DNA from: Isoptericola jiangsuensis
Lineage (GTDB): Bacteria > Actinomycetota > Actinomycetes > Actinomycetales > Cellulomonadaceae
Direction: 5' to 3'
DNA: 64,000 nucleotides
Assembly: GCF_002563715.1 (NCBI RefSeq)
Contig: NZ_PDJJ01000001.1
Span: 3,038,001-3,102,000 of the forward strand
In this document: in pieces, positions 1 to 8,912 of the stretch
Layout: each line of letters starts with the position of its first letter
How positions within the stretch are numbered: the first letter of the stretch is position 1
Program-made: the position numbers and the translations under genes
The notes under the pieces: generated by a model
The model's input: the letters and a program-made list of their open reading frames with translations, nothing else
What the model was told of the DNA's origin: nothing
Database searches by the model: none

Positions 1-585
1 CTCACGCGCCGCCGACGCCGTCGTGAAGCACTCCTCGGGGTTGGTCACCTCGTACCAGCGGCCGCCGGGCACGTGGTAGATCCAGTCCGTGCTCCCCCGG
101 TTGCCCTTGATCGGCGCCCAGCCCGGGCAGTCCCATCCGTCGGGCGACGTGCTGGTCGGGCGCACGCCCGCCTTCACGACGAGGGTCTGGGTGCGGGTCT
201 TCGTCCTGACCTCGCCCCGCTTCTGCCGGGTCACGGAGTCGTACCGCTGGAAGCGCACCTTGGTCGTGACGCGGTACGTCCCCGGCGCCAGCCTCGCCTT
301 GCGCACGTTCTTCGCGACCGTCGCGCCCGTCGACGTCTTCTTCACGGTGATCGTCTTCTTCCGCACCGACACCACGCCGGTGGTCGCCACGCGCGGCTTC
401 ACCGTGGCCTTGCCGCCGTACGGGGCACGCTTCGTGGGAATCTTCCTGATCGTCAGCTTCGGGACGACCTTCGTCGCGGCCACCGTCGTACCGACGGGGG
501 CCGCGGTCGCGGCGGGGGTGGCGACGGCGAGCGAGCCGCCGGACAGCAGGGCGCCGATCGTGACGGCGGCGAGGAACGTGCGCAT
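1..585 (-). CDS. Secreted sunset-domain protein (C-terminus beyond window)
   Basis: The frame is open from an ATG at 585 to the window edge, giving 195 codons of a gene whose end lies outside. A GGAG sits 8 nt before the start. Residues 1-29 form a Sec signal peptide (MRTFLAAVTIGALLSG then TPAATAA). Residues about 35-140 are Lys/Arg/Thr-rich with no obvious enzyme motif and may be a beta domain. The visible end holds a Cys-containing module with CPGWAPIKGN, IYHVPGG, YEVTNPEECF and a following A-rich stretch, which matches the sunset domain seen at the C-terminus of actinobacterial nucleases and surface proteins. No nuclease motif is visible here. It lies downstream of another secreted protein on the same strand, separated by a strong terminator. 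The function is unknown; extracellular location is the safest call. Confidence 0.75.
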   Translation of the reverse strand, partial: MRTFLAAVTIGALLSGGSLAVATPAATAAPVGTTVAATKVVPKLTIRKIPTKRAPYGGKATVKPRVATTGVVSVRKKTITVKKTSTGATVAKNVRKARLAPGTYRVTTKVRFQRYDSVTRQKRGEVRTKTRTQTLVVKAGVRPTSTSPDGWDCPGWAPIKGNRGSTDWIYHVPGGRWYEVTNPEECFTTASAARE

Positions 586-630
586 GAGGGGTGCTCCGGG
601 TCGTGGCCGCGGCGCGGCCGGGTGGGATGG

Positions 631-672
631 CGCGGGGGCGGGTCGCGCCGCACGGCGCGGCCCGCCCCCGCG
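631..672 (-). terminator. Strong hairpin terminator after the Ig-repeat gene
   Basis: Arms 631-642 and 661-672 pair perfectly (CGCGGGGGCGGG with its complement). An inner CGCGCCG/CGGCGCG pair at 644-650 and 653-659 extends the stem to about 20 bp around a 2-nt CA turn. It follows the stop codon of the gene ending at 684. Confidence 0.75.
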
Positions 673-683
673 GGGACCGTCGG

Positions 684-1997
684 TCAGTTCAGACCGTCGA
701 CGTACTGCGTCGTGGGGCCGAACTCGGACTCGCCGCTCCAGTCGGTGATCGCCCAGATCCCGCCGCGCGCGGTCGCGGTCGGGACCGTGGCCTCGATCAC
801 GACCACTCCGCACCCGTCCTCATCGATCCCGTAGTCCGACTCCGTACCCGTGTACCACGCACCGTTCGACGTGCGGTAGCGGGAGTAGAGGTCCCAGTAC
901 GGCGTCGAGGAGACGTCGTCCGACAGCGCGCACGCGGCGACTCCGGCGACGAGCCAGGTGGTGCCGTCACCCATGTTGACGGCCTCGGTCGGGCTCACCA
1001 TCTGGAGCCAGTAGTTGCCTACGTAGGCGGTCTCCGCGGGGTACGGGTCCGACTCCGTGGAGTCGACGAGGAGCCCGGCGGCCTTGCTCGTGGCAGACCC
1101 GCCGGAGTTCTTCACGACCACGCGGTACTCGGCCAGGGTGTCGACAGCGCGCGCCGTGAACGACAGCGCGGACGTGGTGCGACCCGAGAGGTTCTTCCAC
1201 ACGTCTTCCCCGAAGGCGCGGCGCTGCCACTGGTAGGACAGACCCGAGCCGCTCGCCGTGACCGAGAATCGAACGGTGTCACCGGCCAGGACGTAGGTGT
1301 TGTCGGGCTGATCGGTGATCCGCGGGGCGACGCGGGTCACGGTGGCGGTGGCCGCGCTGGCGCGGGTCTTCGTGGTGTAGCCGGCGCGCTTGCCGGTGAC
1401 CTTGACCGTGATCTTGTCGCCGAGCTGGGCGGTGGTCACCTTGAACGAGGTGCCGGTGGCGCCGGAGATGGCGCGGCCGTCGGCGTACCAGCGGTACGCG
1501 AAGCTGCTCGGCGCGGGGGTCCAGGTGCCGCGGGTGACCTTGAGGGTGGAGCCGACCTTGGCGGTCCCGGAGATCTTGGGCGTGGCGGCGCTGAACGTGC
1601 CGGCGGCGACCGTCTTCTTGGCGCTCTTGCGGACGACCTTGGCGTGGCCGGGGCGCTTGCCGGTGACGACGAGCTGGAGGGTCTTGCCCCGGTGCGACGC
1701 CTTGGGCGTGAAGGTCTTGCGGGTGCCGACGGTGGTGCCGGCGACCTTCCAGGCGTAGGTGAGGGTGGTGCCGGACGGCCAGGTGCCGGGCTTCGCGGTG
1801 AGGCGGGAGCCGACCTTCACCGTGCCGGAGATGGTGGGGGTCGTCTTCGACGCGGCGACGACGTGGACGCTCGAGGCGACGGGGGCGACGGCAGCCGTGG
1901 CGGTGGCGCCGAGGCCGGTCGTGGCGAGGGTCGCGGCGGTGAGGGCCGCGACGAGGCCCGCGCGCACGCGCGCGCGAGGGGACAGCGTGATCTGCAA
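684..1997 (-). CDS. Secreted Ig-like repeat protein
   Basis: This 437-residue protein starts at a TTG (1997) preceded by GGAGG with 5 nt spacing. The frame is open further upstream, but that part has neither a ribosome site nor a signal peptide. From the TTG the N-terminus reads basic RARVRAG, then a hydrophobic stretch and ATATAAVA, a clear Sec signal. Two related repeats of about 85 residues follow: PTISGTVKVGSRL and PKISGTAKVGSTLKV, each with GTW, YAW or YRW, and VTGKRPGHAKV or VTGKRAGYTTK. This is the actinobacterial Ig-like fold of many surface proteins. A third Ig domain begins near RITDQPDNTYVLAGD and contains YQWQRR. The C-terminal 120 residues, with two Cys in ACALS and GCGVV, resemble no enzyme I know. 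A role as a surface adhesin or matrix protein is inferred. Confidence 0.75.
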   Translation of the reverse strand: MQITLSPRARVRAGLVAALTAATLATTGLGATATAAVAPVASSVHVVAASKTTPTISGTVKVGSRLTAKPGTWPSGTTLTYAWKVAGTTVGTRKTFTPKASHRGKTLQLVVTGKRPGHAKVVRKSAKKTVAAGTFSAATPKISGTAKVGSTLKVTRGTWTPAPSSFAYRWYADGRAISGATGTSFKVTTAQLGDKITVKVTGKRAGYTTKTRASAATATVTRVAPRITDQPDNTYVLAGDTVRFSVTASGSGLSYQWQRRAFGEDVWKNLSGRTTSALSFTARAVDTLAEYRVVVKNSGGSATSKAAGLLVDSTESDPYPAETAYVGNYWLQMVSPTEAVNMGDGTTWLVAGVAACALSDDVSSTPYWDLYSRYRTSNGAWYTGTESDYGIDEDGCGVVVIEATVPTATARGGIWAITDWSGESEFGPTTQYVDGLN

Positions 1998-2263
1998 CAG
2001 ATCCTCCGGTGGGAGGGGGCGGGAGGCCCGGATGTGGGGGTTGACATCGCGCGGCAGGAAGCGCCTTCCGGAGCTGCGGTCGTCGCAGGCTCCGTGCGGG
2101 GTCGGGAGAATGCTAGGCGCGCCGTGCGACGCCCCTCGCCGCCCTGCGGCCCTCAGCGGGAAGTTCACCCGGCACCGTGGGCAACCTCACCCGCAGGGCG
2201 CGGTGACGTGGGAGCTTCGCGCGGTACGTCCCCCTCCGTCGCGACCGTTATCAATCCGTGATC

Positions 2264-2269
2264 TATGGT
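2264..2269 (+). promoter_or_regulatory. TATGGT -10 box, near-leaderless start
   Basis: TATGGT lies 8 nt before the ATG at 2278, so transcription would begin at or just before the start codon. The 280-bp gap 1998-2277 is a divergent promoter region with no other feature that I can support. Confidence 0.4.
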
Positions 2270-2277
2270 GGATCGGG

Positions 2278-3534
2278 ATGCCGACGACGAGAACACCGAC
2301 CACGAGCCCGCAGACCTCCGCCGCACCGCCGCGGCTGCACCTGCTCGACCTGCTGCGCTTCGGCGCGGCGGCGGCCGTGCTGGTCTACCACTTCACCGCG
2401 ACCCCGACCGCCTCCCACTACTGGGGCCAGGACGTCCCGACGCTGTTCGGCGGCCTCAACGAGGTCACGCGGTACGGGTGGCTCGCCGTCGAGGCGTTCT
2501 TCGTCATCAGCGGCTTCGCGATCCTGTGGAGCACGCAGGGGCGCGGCGTCGCGCAGTTCGTCGGCTCGCGGGTCGGCCGCCTGTACCCGGCGCTGTGGGC
2601 CTGCGTCCTCGCGACCGCCGTGCTGCAGGCCTTCTGGACCGACGGACGCCGGCTCGGCTGGGGCGAGACCCTCGCCAACCTCACGATGGCGCCCGACCTG
2701 TTCGGCGCCCAGCTCTCCCAGGTCGTCTACTGGACCCTGCTCGTGGAGCTGAAGTTCTACGTCCTGGTGGGCCTGCTGCTCGCGCTGGGTCCGATCACGC
2801 GGGGCCGCGCCCTGACGCTGGCGCTGGGCTGGCCCGCAGCCGGGATCGCGCTGCGCGCCCTCGGGTACCCGGAGGTGGCGGAGCACTTCGTCGTGCGGCA
2901 CGCCGTGTACTTCGGCATCGGCATGGTGCTGTTCCTGCTGTGGCAGGACTCGCGCGACCGGGCCGCGGGTGCCGGACCGGACCGTCGCGCAGCCCTCACG
3001 ACCGCCGCTGCGCTGGGACTGCTGCTCGCCCTCGCCGCCGCTCGCGTCGTCGAGTCCGCCGACGCGGCGTCGTCGCTGCAGGGCGTGCCCGTCAGCCCGG
3101 TGGTGGCGGTCGGTGTGTTCGCGGCGTCGGTCGCAGCGGTCTGGGCCTCGACCCGCCCGTGGGCACAGGTACGGCACCCGCGCCTCGCGGCGGCCGCCGT
3201 GACGGCCGGCGCGCTCACCTACCCCGTCTACCTGGTCCACACCCAGTTCGGGTGGGCGGTGACGCAGTGGCTGACCGGGCTCGGCGTCGGCACGGCCCTC
3301 ACCCTGGCGGCGGCCTCCGCGGTCAGCCTGCTGCTGGCGGCGGCGATCCACCACGGCGTCGAGCGGCCTGCGCACCGGCCGCTGCGCCGCGCGACGACGG
3401 CGGCCTGCACGCGGCTCGCCGAGCGGTACCGGCGCCGGGTCGCCCCCGCTCCGGCATCGCCGAGGGTGACATCGGACACACACTTTCTTGGTGCAGATGT
3501 GACGCCGACCACGCCTCAGGTCACGCTACGGTAA
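2278..3534 (+). CDS. Acyltransferase 3 family membrane protein (OafA/YrhL type)
   Basis: The protein has 418 residues and is highly hydrophobic, with about ten membrane segments. It begins LHLLDLLRFGAAAAVLVYHF, the family signature in which the His of the first helix is catalytic, followed by WLAVEAFFVISGFAIL, another hallmark. SRVGRLYPALW supplies the conserved Arg of the next block. Family members move acetyl or other acyl groups from the cytoplasm to extracytoplasmic sugars or cell-wall polymers. The exact acceptor cannot be read from sequence; a wall glycopolymer is plausible given the rest of the window. The ATG at 2278 is chosen because the family-conserved region begins 20 residues later; upstream sequence in frame is promoter-like. 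A short polar tail ends the protein. Confidence 0.85.
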   Translation: MPTTRTPTTSPQTSAAPPRLHLLDLLRFGAAAAVLVYHFTATPTASHYWGQDVPTLFGGLNEVTRYGWLAVEAFFVISGFAILWSTQGRGVAQFVGSRVGRLYPALWACVLATAVLQAFWTDGRRLGWGETLANLTMAPDLFGAQLSQVVYWTLLVELKFYVLVGLLLALGPITRGRALTLALGWPAAGIALRALGYPEVAEHFVVRHAVYFGIGMVLFLLWQDSRDRAAGAGPDRRAALTTAAALGLLLALAAARVVESADAASSLQGVPVSPVVAVGVFAASVAAVWASTRPWAQVRHPRLAAAAVTAGALTYPVYLVHTQFGWAVTQWLTGLGVGTALTLAAASAVSLLLAAAIHHGVERPAHRPLRRATTAACTRLAERYRRRVAPAPASPRVTSDTHFLGADVTPTTPQVTLR

Positions 3535-3769
3535 CGATTCTGTCGCCCGGATCAAGGGTCAAAATGTCGCAAAGCCCCAGCGTACAGCGCCGCAGAGGCC
3601 CCTGACCTGCCCTGACGCAGGGGTGGCGCTCCTCCACCCGGACGTTGCAGGGTAAAAGGGCTCCCTCGACGCGCCTCTGCCACTCGACGGCGCACGGCGC
3701 ACCCCGCGCCGTACCGCGCGACAGGTGAGCGCCCTGTCACCGACACGGAAGGCGGCGAGTCCTGCCCAC
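3535..3769. other. Intergenic region before the betaine operon
   Basis: This 235-bp gap holds a small inverted repeat (CCCTG-ACG-CAGGG near 3612-3624) that could end the acyltransferase transcript. I see no riboswitch or convincing promoter hexamers, although the opu promoter must lie here. Confidence 0.35.
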
Positions 3770-4924
3770 ATGGCAGCCGACCCCAGCACCACCGTTCCCC
3801 CCACCACCACCCGAGCCACGACCTCCTCGACGCCACCCGCGGTCTCCGTCCGCGACGTCTACAAGGTCTTCGGCCCCCGCCCCGCCCAGGCCGTCGAGCG
3901 CCTGCGCGCCGGCGCCCACCGCGACGAGCTGAAGAAGCTCGGCACCGCCGCGGTCATCGACGCGAGCTTCGACGTCGCCCCCGGCGAGATCTTCGTCGTC
4001 ATGGGCCTGTCCGGCTCCGGCAAGTCCACCCTCATCCGCATGCTCAACGGCCTGTGGACCCCGACAGCCGGCACCGTGCACGTCGGCGACGCCGACCTCG
4101 GCGGCGTCGGCAGGGCACGGCTGCGCGCCGTGCGCCGCGAGCGCGTCTCCATGGTGTTCCAGCACTTCGCGCTCCTGCCGCACCGCACCGTGCTCGACAA
4201 CGCGGCCTACCCCCTGGAGATCCAGGGCGTCCGCCCCGCCGAGCGGCGCGAGCGGGCCCGGGAGGCGCTCGACCTCGTCGGGCTCTCCGGCTGGCAGGAC
4301 TCCGTGCCCGGTCAGCTCTCCGGCGGGATGCAGCAGCGCGTGGGCCTGGCCCGCGCGCTGGCCGCCGACACCGACGTCCTGCTCATGGACGAGGCGTTCA
4401 GCGCGCTCGACCCGCTGATCCGCACCGAGATGCAGGACCAGCTCCTCGACCTCCAGGCGCGGCTCGGCAAGACGGTCGTGTTCATCACCCACGACCTCAA
4501 CGAGGCCATGCACCTGGGTGACCGCATCGCGATCATGCGTGACGGCCGCATCGACCAGATCGGCACGCCGACGCAGATCCTCGACGCACCCGCCAACGAG
4601 TACGTGGCGCAGTTCGTCGCCGACGTCGACCGCTCCCGCGTCATCACGGCGGCCGCCGCCATGACCGCGCTGGACGACGTGCCTGGCGGCGCCGTCGGCA
4701 TGGCCGACGGCCCGTCCGTCACCGAGGGCACCACCCTCGCCGACGCGCTGGCGCCCCTCGCCGACGCCGACGGCCCGCTGCGGGTCGTCGGCGACGACGG
4801 CGCCACGCTCGGCACGCTCGACGCCGACGACGTCGTGTCCGCGATGGCCAACCCGGCCGCGTCCTCGCCCGCCGAGGCCCCCGCCGCCGACCTCCAGACC
4901 ACCACGGAAGGAGGCCGCGCATGA
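3770..4924 (+). CDS. opuAA: Glycine betaine/proline ABC transporter ATPase
   Basis: This 384-residue ATPase energises import of osmoprotectants such as glycine betaine. Visible motifs are Walker [11 protein letters not shown]-loop FQHFALLP, signature LSGGMQQRVG, Walker B LLMDEAFSALD and switch FITHDLNEA. The N-terminal insertion around KVFGPRPAQAVERL is typical of the ProV/OpuAA group. After residue about 280 the tail carries only one CBS-like segment (LRVVGDDGATLGTLDADDVV), fewer than the tandem CBS pair of classic OpuAA. The ATG at 3770 is preferred; a GTG 45 nt upstream is in frame but has no ribosome site. The stop overlaps the permease start by 4 nt (ATGA), so the three opu genes form one operon. 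Confidence 0.9.
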   Translation: MAADPSTTVPPTTTRATTSSTPPAVSVRDVYKVFGPRPAQAVERLRAGAHRDELKKLGTAAVIDASFDVAPGEIFVVMGLSGSGKSTLIRMLNGLWTPTAGTVHVGDADLGGVGRARLRAVRRERVSMVFQHFALLPHRTVLDNAAYPLEIQGVRPAERRERAREALDLVGLSGWQDSVPGQLSGGMQQRVGLARALAADTDVLLMDEAFSALDPLIRTEMQDQLLDLQARLGKTVVFITHDLNEAMHLGDRIAIMRDGRIDQIGTPTQILDAPANEYVAQFVADVDRSRVITAAAAMTALDDVPGGAVGMADGPSVTEGTTLADALAPLADADGPLRVVGDDGATLGTLDADDVVSAMANPAASSPAEAPAADLQTTTEGGRA

Positions 4925-5805
4925 TCCGCGCCGTCGCCGACACCGGCACGTTCGTCCCCCGCATCCCGCTCGGCGAGTGGGTCGACACGGCGGTCGACTG
5001 GGTCACCGCGACCTTCGACCCCGTCTTCGACGCGATCCGCGCCGTGTTCGAGGCCCTGTACGACAGCCTCGAGTGGGTGCTCGCCACCCCGCCGTTCATC
5101 GTCGTCGCGCTCGTCCTCGCCGCCCTCGCCTTCTGGGCCAAGGGCTGGAAGCTCGGGCTCGGCACCCTGGTCGGGTTCGGTGTCATCGCCGGCGTCGACC
5201 AGTGGGACAACGCGATGGACACCCTCGCGCTCGTGCTGCTGGCGACCCTCGTGGCGCTGGTGCTCGGCATCCCGCTGGGCATCTGGGCCGCGCGGGACGA
5301 CCGGGTCTCCCGCATCGTCCGGCCCGTCCTCGACTTCATGCAGACGATGCCGGCGTTCGTGTACCTCATCCCGACCGTCGTCATCTTCCTCACCGGGCCC
5401 GTCGCGGGCCTCGTCGCGACGGTCGCGTTCGCCATCGCGCCCGGCGTCCGGCTCACCGAGCTGGGCATCCGTCAGGTCGACGCCGAGGTGGTCGAGGCCG
5501 GTCGCGCGTTCGGCGCCACGGACGGCCGCATCCTGCGGCAGATCCAGGTCCCGCTCGCGCTGCCGACCATCATGGCCGGCATCAACCAGGTCATCCTGCT
5601 GTCCCTGTCGATGGTGGTCGTCGCCGGCCTCGTCGGCGCACCGGGCCTGGGCGCCGAGGTCGTCGCGAGCTTCCAGCGCATCGACGTCGCGCTCGGCGCG
5701 GAGGCGGGCCTCGCCGTGGTCCTCCTGGCGATCTACCTCGACCGCGTCAGCTCCGCCCTGGCCGACCGGGCCCCCGTGGCCCGCGCCCTGGCCGCCACCC
5801 GCTGA
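4921..5805 (+). CDS. opuAB: Glycine betaine/proline ABC transporter permease
   Basis: The 294-residue membrane protein is the ProW/OpuAB permease. After an N-terminal region with a segment near FIVVALVLAALAF there are about six membrane helices. The cytoplasmic loop contacting the ATPase reads EAGRAFGATDGRILRQIQVP, the expected EAA motif with its conserved G. LPTIMAGINQVILLSLSMVV and GAPGLGAEV are typical of the family. Its ATG overlaps the ATPase stop, and a ribosome site (GAAGGAGG) lies within the end of opuAA. It is followed after about 100 nt by the binding protein. Confidence 0.92.
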   Translation: MIRAVADTGTFVPRIPLGEWVDTAVDWVTATFDPVFDAIRAVFEALYDSLEWVLATPPFIVVALVLAALAFWAKGWKLGLGTLVGFGVIAGVDQWDNAMDTLALVLLATLVALVLGIPLGIWAARDDRVSRIVRPVLDFMQTMPAFVYLIPTVVIFLTGPVAGLVATVAFAIAPGVRLTELGIRQVDAEVVEAGRAFGATDGRILRQIQVPLALPTIMAGINQVILLSLSMVVVAGLVGAPGLGAEVVASFQRIDVALGAEAGLAVVLLAIYLDRVSSALADRAPVARALAATR

Positions 5806-5903
5806 CCCCGCCCGGACCTGCGCACCCGGCACCCGCCGACGTGCGTCGCTCCGGTGCACCCCGACATCACCACCGCACCACCCCGACCCGGAAGGAACTC
5901 CCT

Positions 5904-6830
5904 GTGAACACCCGTCGACGCACCATGCGCCGCACCCTCGCCCTCGGCTCCGCCGTCGCGCTCACCGCCACCCTGGCGGCCTGCGCCACGGACGAGCCGG
6001 AGGACGCCGCCGCCGACGCCACCGGTCAGGACGAGACCGAGGTCTCGATCGGCATCCCGTCCGGCTGGGACGAGGGCATCGCCGTCTCCCACCTGTGGAC
6101 CTCGCTCCTGGAGGACGCCGGCTACGAGGTGGAGACCCAGACCGCCGACGTCGGCGTCGTCTACACCGGCCTCGCCGGCGGCCAGTTCGACGTCACGTTC
6201 GACGTCTGGCTGCCCTACACCCACGCCTCCTACGAGGAGGAGTACGGCGACCAGGTGAGCGACCTCGGGGTCTGGTACGACCAGGCCAAGCTGACCATCG
6301 CGGTCAACGAGGACTCCCCCGCCCAGTCGCTCGCCGACCTCGCCGACATGGCCGACGAGTACGGCAACAAGCTCGTGGGCATCGAGGCCGGCGCGGGCCT
6401 GACCAAGATCACCCAGGAGCAGGTCGTCCCGACCTACGGCCTGGAGGGCATGGACTACGCCGTCTCCTCCACCCCGGCGATGCTCGCCGAGCTGAAGTCC
6501 GCGACGGACGCCGGCGAGAACGTCGCCGTCACCCTGTGGCGCCCGCACTGGGCCTACGACGAGTTCCCGGTCCGCGACCTGGAGGACCCGGAGGGCACCC
6601 TCGGTGAGGCCGAGGAGATCCACATGTGGGGCACCGACGACTTCGCGGACCGCTACCCGCAGCTCGCGGGCTGGCTCGCCGACTTCACGCTGACCGACGA
6701 GCAGCTGTTCTCGCTGGAGAACATGATGTTCAACGACGACGCGTACGCCGACGACCCCGAGGCCGCCGTCGACGCGTGGCTCGACGCGAACCCCGACTTC
6801 GCGAGCGAGGTCACGGGCGGCACGCTCTGA
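5904..6830 (+). CDS. opuAC: Glycine betaine-binding lipoprotein
   Basis: This 308-residue substrate-binding protein of the OpuAC/ProX class delivers betaine-type ligands to the permease. The start is GTG 5904, preceded by GAAGGA at 7 nt. The signal peptide ends in the lipobox LAAC, so the mature protein is a lipoprotein anchored by its Cys. IGIPSGWDEGIAVSHLW opens the periplasmic-binding fold, and the Trp residues in DVWLPYTHA, WRPHWAYDEF and HMWGT are candidates for the aromatic cage that holds quaternary ammonium groups. It is the last gene of the opu operon and is followed by a strong hairpin. Confidence 0.9.
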   Translation: MNTRRRTMRRTLALGSAVALTATLAACATDEPEDAAADATGQDETEVSIGIPSGWDEGIAVSHLWTSLLEDAGYEVETQTADVGVVYTGLAGGQFDVTFDVWLPYTHASYEEEYGDQVSDLGVWYDQAKLTIAVNEDSPAQSLADLADMADEYGNKLVGIEAGAGLTKITQEQVVPTYGLEGMDYAVSSTPAMLAELKSATDAGENVAVTLWRPHWAYDEFPVRDLEDPEGTLGEAEEIHMWGTDDFADRYPQLAGWLADFTLTDEQLFSLENMMFNDDAYADDPEAAVDAWLDANPDFASEVTGGTL

Positions 6831-6842
6831 CGTCCCCCGCCT

Positions 6843-6880
6843 CGACGGGCGGTCGACCGGTGACGGTCGGCCGCCCGTCG
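6843..6880 (+). terminator. Terminator of the opu operon
   Basis: CGACGGGCGG (6843-6852) pairs with CCGCCCGTCG (6871-6880), and an inner CGACCG/CGGTCG pair (6854-6859, 6864-6869) closes a GTGA loop. It begins 12 nt after the opuAC stop. Confidence 0.75.
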
Positions 6881-6916
6881 GCGTCCCCGGTGCCCGGCCG
6901 GGGAGCCACGAGACCG

Positions 6917-6944
6917 TTGCGTCGGGCGACAGGCACGGTACGGT
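6917..6944 (+). promoter_or_regulatory. Candidate promoter of ggt
   Basis: TTGCGT (6917-6922) and TACGGT (6939-6944) are separated by 16 nt, leaving a leader of about 35 nt that carries the ribosome site GAAGGAG. Confidence 0.45.
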
Positions 6945-6986
6945 GATCGGTGCCCGGGCCCCGACCCCGTCCGAAGGAGTGCGACC

Positions 6987-8855
6987 GTGGCGTTCAGCCC
7001 ACCCCCCGCCCACCTGACCCGCCCCGACCTGCAGGGCGCGCACGGCATGGCCGCCGCCACGCACTGGCTCGCCGCGGCGAGCGCGCAGTCGGTCCTGGAG
7101 CGCGGCGGCAACGCGTTCGACGCCGCGACGGCGGGCGCCTTCGTGCTGCACGTGGTGGAGCCGCACCTCAACGGGCCGGGCGGCGACGTCGTCGCGATCT
7201 TCGCCACCGCCGCCGACCCCGGCCGCCCCGTCGTGCTCGACGGCCAGGGGCCCGCCCCCGCCGCCGCCACGATCGAGCACTACCGCGACGTCGAGGGGCT
7301 CGACCTCGTCCCCGGCTCCGGCGCGCTGGCCGCCGCCGTCCCCGGCGCCGTCGACGCCTGGCTCACCCTGCTGCGCGACCACGGCACCTGGACCCTCGCC
7401 GACGTCCTCGCCCCCGCGATCGGGTACGCCCGCGACGGGCACCCCGTGCTCGCCGCCGTCTGCCGCACCGTCGCCGGCGTCGCCGACCTCTTCACCGAGC
7501 ACTGGCCCACCTCCGCCGCCCGCTGGCTCCCCGACGGGCGGCCACCACGGCCCGGCGACGTCGTCACGAACCCCGAGCTCGCCGCCGTGCTCACCGGGCT
7601 GGTCGACGCCGAGCACGCCGCCCGCGCGGCCGGCGACCCGCGGGACACCGCGATCGACGCCGCCCGCGACCGCTGGCGCGACGTCGTCGGCCACGCCGTC
7701 ACCGAGTTCGTCGCGACGCCCCACCGGCACAGCGACGGCCGCGACCACGCCGGTGTCCTCGCCGCCGACGACGTCGCCTCCTACGCGGCCCGCTACGAGG
7801 ACGCCGTCACCGTCGAGTTCCGCGGGCACACCGTCGCCAAGCCCGGCGCGTGGAGCCAGGGACCCGCGCTGCTCCAGGCCCTGCGCATGCTCGACGGCCT
7901 CGACGACGAGCACCTCGACCCCTCCACCGTCGCCGGGGCGCACACCGTGCTGGAGACCCTCAAGCTCGTGCTCGCCGACCGGGACGTCTGGTACGGCGAC
8001 GACGACGTGCCCCTCGACCACCTGCTGTCCCCCGGCTACGCGCGCGAGCGTCGCGCCCTCCTCGGCGAGGTCGCGTCGCACACGATCCGCCCCGGCGACG
8101 TCCCCGGCCGCACCACCCCGCCGACGCCGCCGCTGCGGACCACCTACCCGGTCGACGCCCCCGCGGGCTCCCTGCCCGGCGCGTCCGCGGGTGTCGGCGA
8201 GCCGACCGTCCCGGTGACGCCCGTCGTCGCGGGCGACGGTCTCGAGACCGACGCGACCGGCCGCACCCGCGGGGACACCTGCCACCTCGACGTCGTCGAC
8301 CGGTGGGGCAACATGATCAGCGCGACCCCGTCCGGCGGGTGGCTGCAGTCCTCCCCCACGGTGCCCGGACTCGGGTTCTGCCTCGGCACCCGCCTGCAGA
8401 TGACCTGGCTCGACGAGAGCTCCCCGTCCCGCCTCGCGCCCGGAAGCCGCCCCCGCACCACCCTCACGCCCACCCTCGTGCTCCGCGACGGCCACCCCGT
8501 GCTCGCCTGCGGGTCCCCCGGCGGCGACCAGCAGGACCAGTGGCAGCTCCCGTTCCTGCTGCGCGTCCTCGCGGGCGGCTACACGCCCCAGCAGGCGATC
8601 GACGCCCCCACCCTGCACACGACGTCCGCCGTCGGGTCCTTCTGGCCCCGCACCTGGACGCCCGGCGGCGCCGTCGTCGAGGACCGCCTCGGCGCCGACG
8701 TCCTCACCGGGCTCGCCGAGCGCGGGCACCGCCTCACCCTCGCCGGGGACTGGGCGCTCGGCCGGCTGTCCGCCGTCACCCGCGACCCCGCCACCGGGGT
8801 GCTCGGCGCCGCCGCCAACCCGCGCGGCGAGCAGGGGTACGCCACCGGCCGCTGA
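6987..8855 (+). CDS. ggt: Gamma-glutamyltransferase family protein
   Basis: The 622-residue protein belongs to the Ntn-hydrolase gamma-glutamyltransferase family, which cleaves or transfers the gamma-glutamyl group of glutathione-like substrates. GTG 6987 follows GAAGGAG. The N-terminal part has ERGGNAFDAATAGAF and PHLNGPGGD. The autoprocessing site is the Thr in RGDTCHLDVVD, after which the small subunit begins; WGNMISATPSGGW and the CGSPGGD glycines belong to the active site. No signal peptide is visible, so a cytoplasmic location is likely, unlike the secreted enterobacterial GGT. Actinobacteria usually use mycothiol, so the true substrate may be another gamma-glutamyl compound. Confidence 0.88.
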   Translation: MAFSPPPAHLTRPDLQGAHGMAAATHWLAAASAQSVLERGGNAFDAATAGAFVLHVVEPHLNGPGGDVVAIFATAADPGRPVVLDGQGPAPAAATIEHYRDVEGLDLVPGSGALAAAVPGAVDAWLTLLRDHGTWTLADVLAPAIGYARDGHPVLAAVCRTVAGVADLFTEHWPTSAARWLPDGRPPRPGDVVTNPELAAVLTGLVDAEHAARAAGDPRDTAIDAARDRWRDVVGHAVTEFVATPHRHSDGRDHAGVLAADDVASYAARYEDAVTVEFRGHTVAKPGAWSQGPALLQALRMLDGLDDEHLDPSTVAGAHTVLETLKLVLADRDVWYGDDDVPLDHLLSPGYARERRALLGEVASHTIRPGDVPGRTTPPTPPLRTTYPVDAPAGSLPGASAGVGEPTVPVTPVVAGDGLETDATGRTRGDTCHLDVVDRWGNMISATPSGGWLQSSPTVPGLGFCLGTRLQMTWLDESSPSRLAPGSRPRTTLTPTLVLRDGHPVLACGSPGGDQQDQWQLPFLLRVLAGGYTPQQAIDAPTLHTTSAVGSFWPRTWTPGGAVVEDRLGADVLTGLAERGHRLTLAGDWALGRLSAVTRDPATGVLGAAANPRGEQGYATGR

Positions 8856-8870
8856 CACCACCGGTAGCAT

Positions 8871-8885
8871 GGCGGGGTCCCCGCC
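8871..8885 (+). terminator. Small hairpin after ggt
   Basis: GGCGGG (8871-8876) pairs with CCCGCC (8880-8885) around a 3-nt loop, 15 nt after the ggt stop. A TAGCAT box (8865-8870) directly before it may instead be the -10 of the next gene. Confidence 0.35.
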
Positions 8886-8912
8886 ACACGCCTCAGAAAG
8901 CGCCATCGAAGC

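Noticed and set aside
3535-3769. Riboswitch upstream of the betaine operon
   Set aside because: No conserved aptamer pattern could be recognised; only short hairpins are present.
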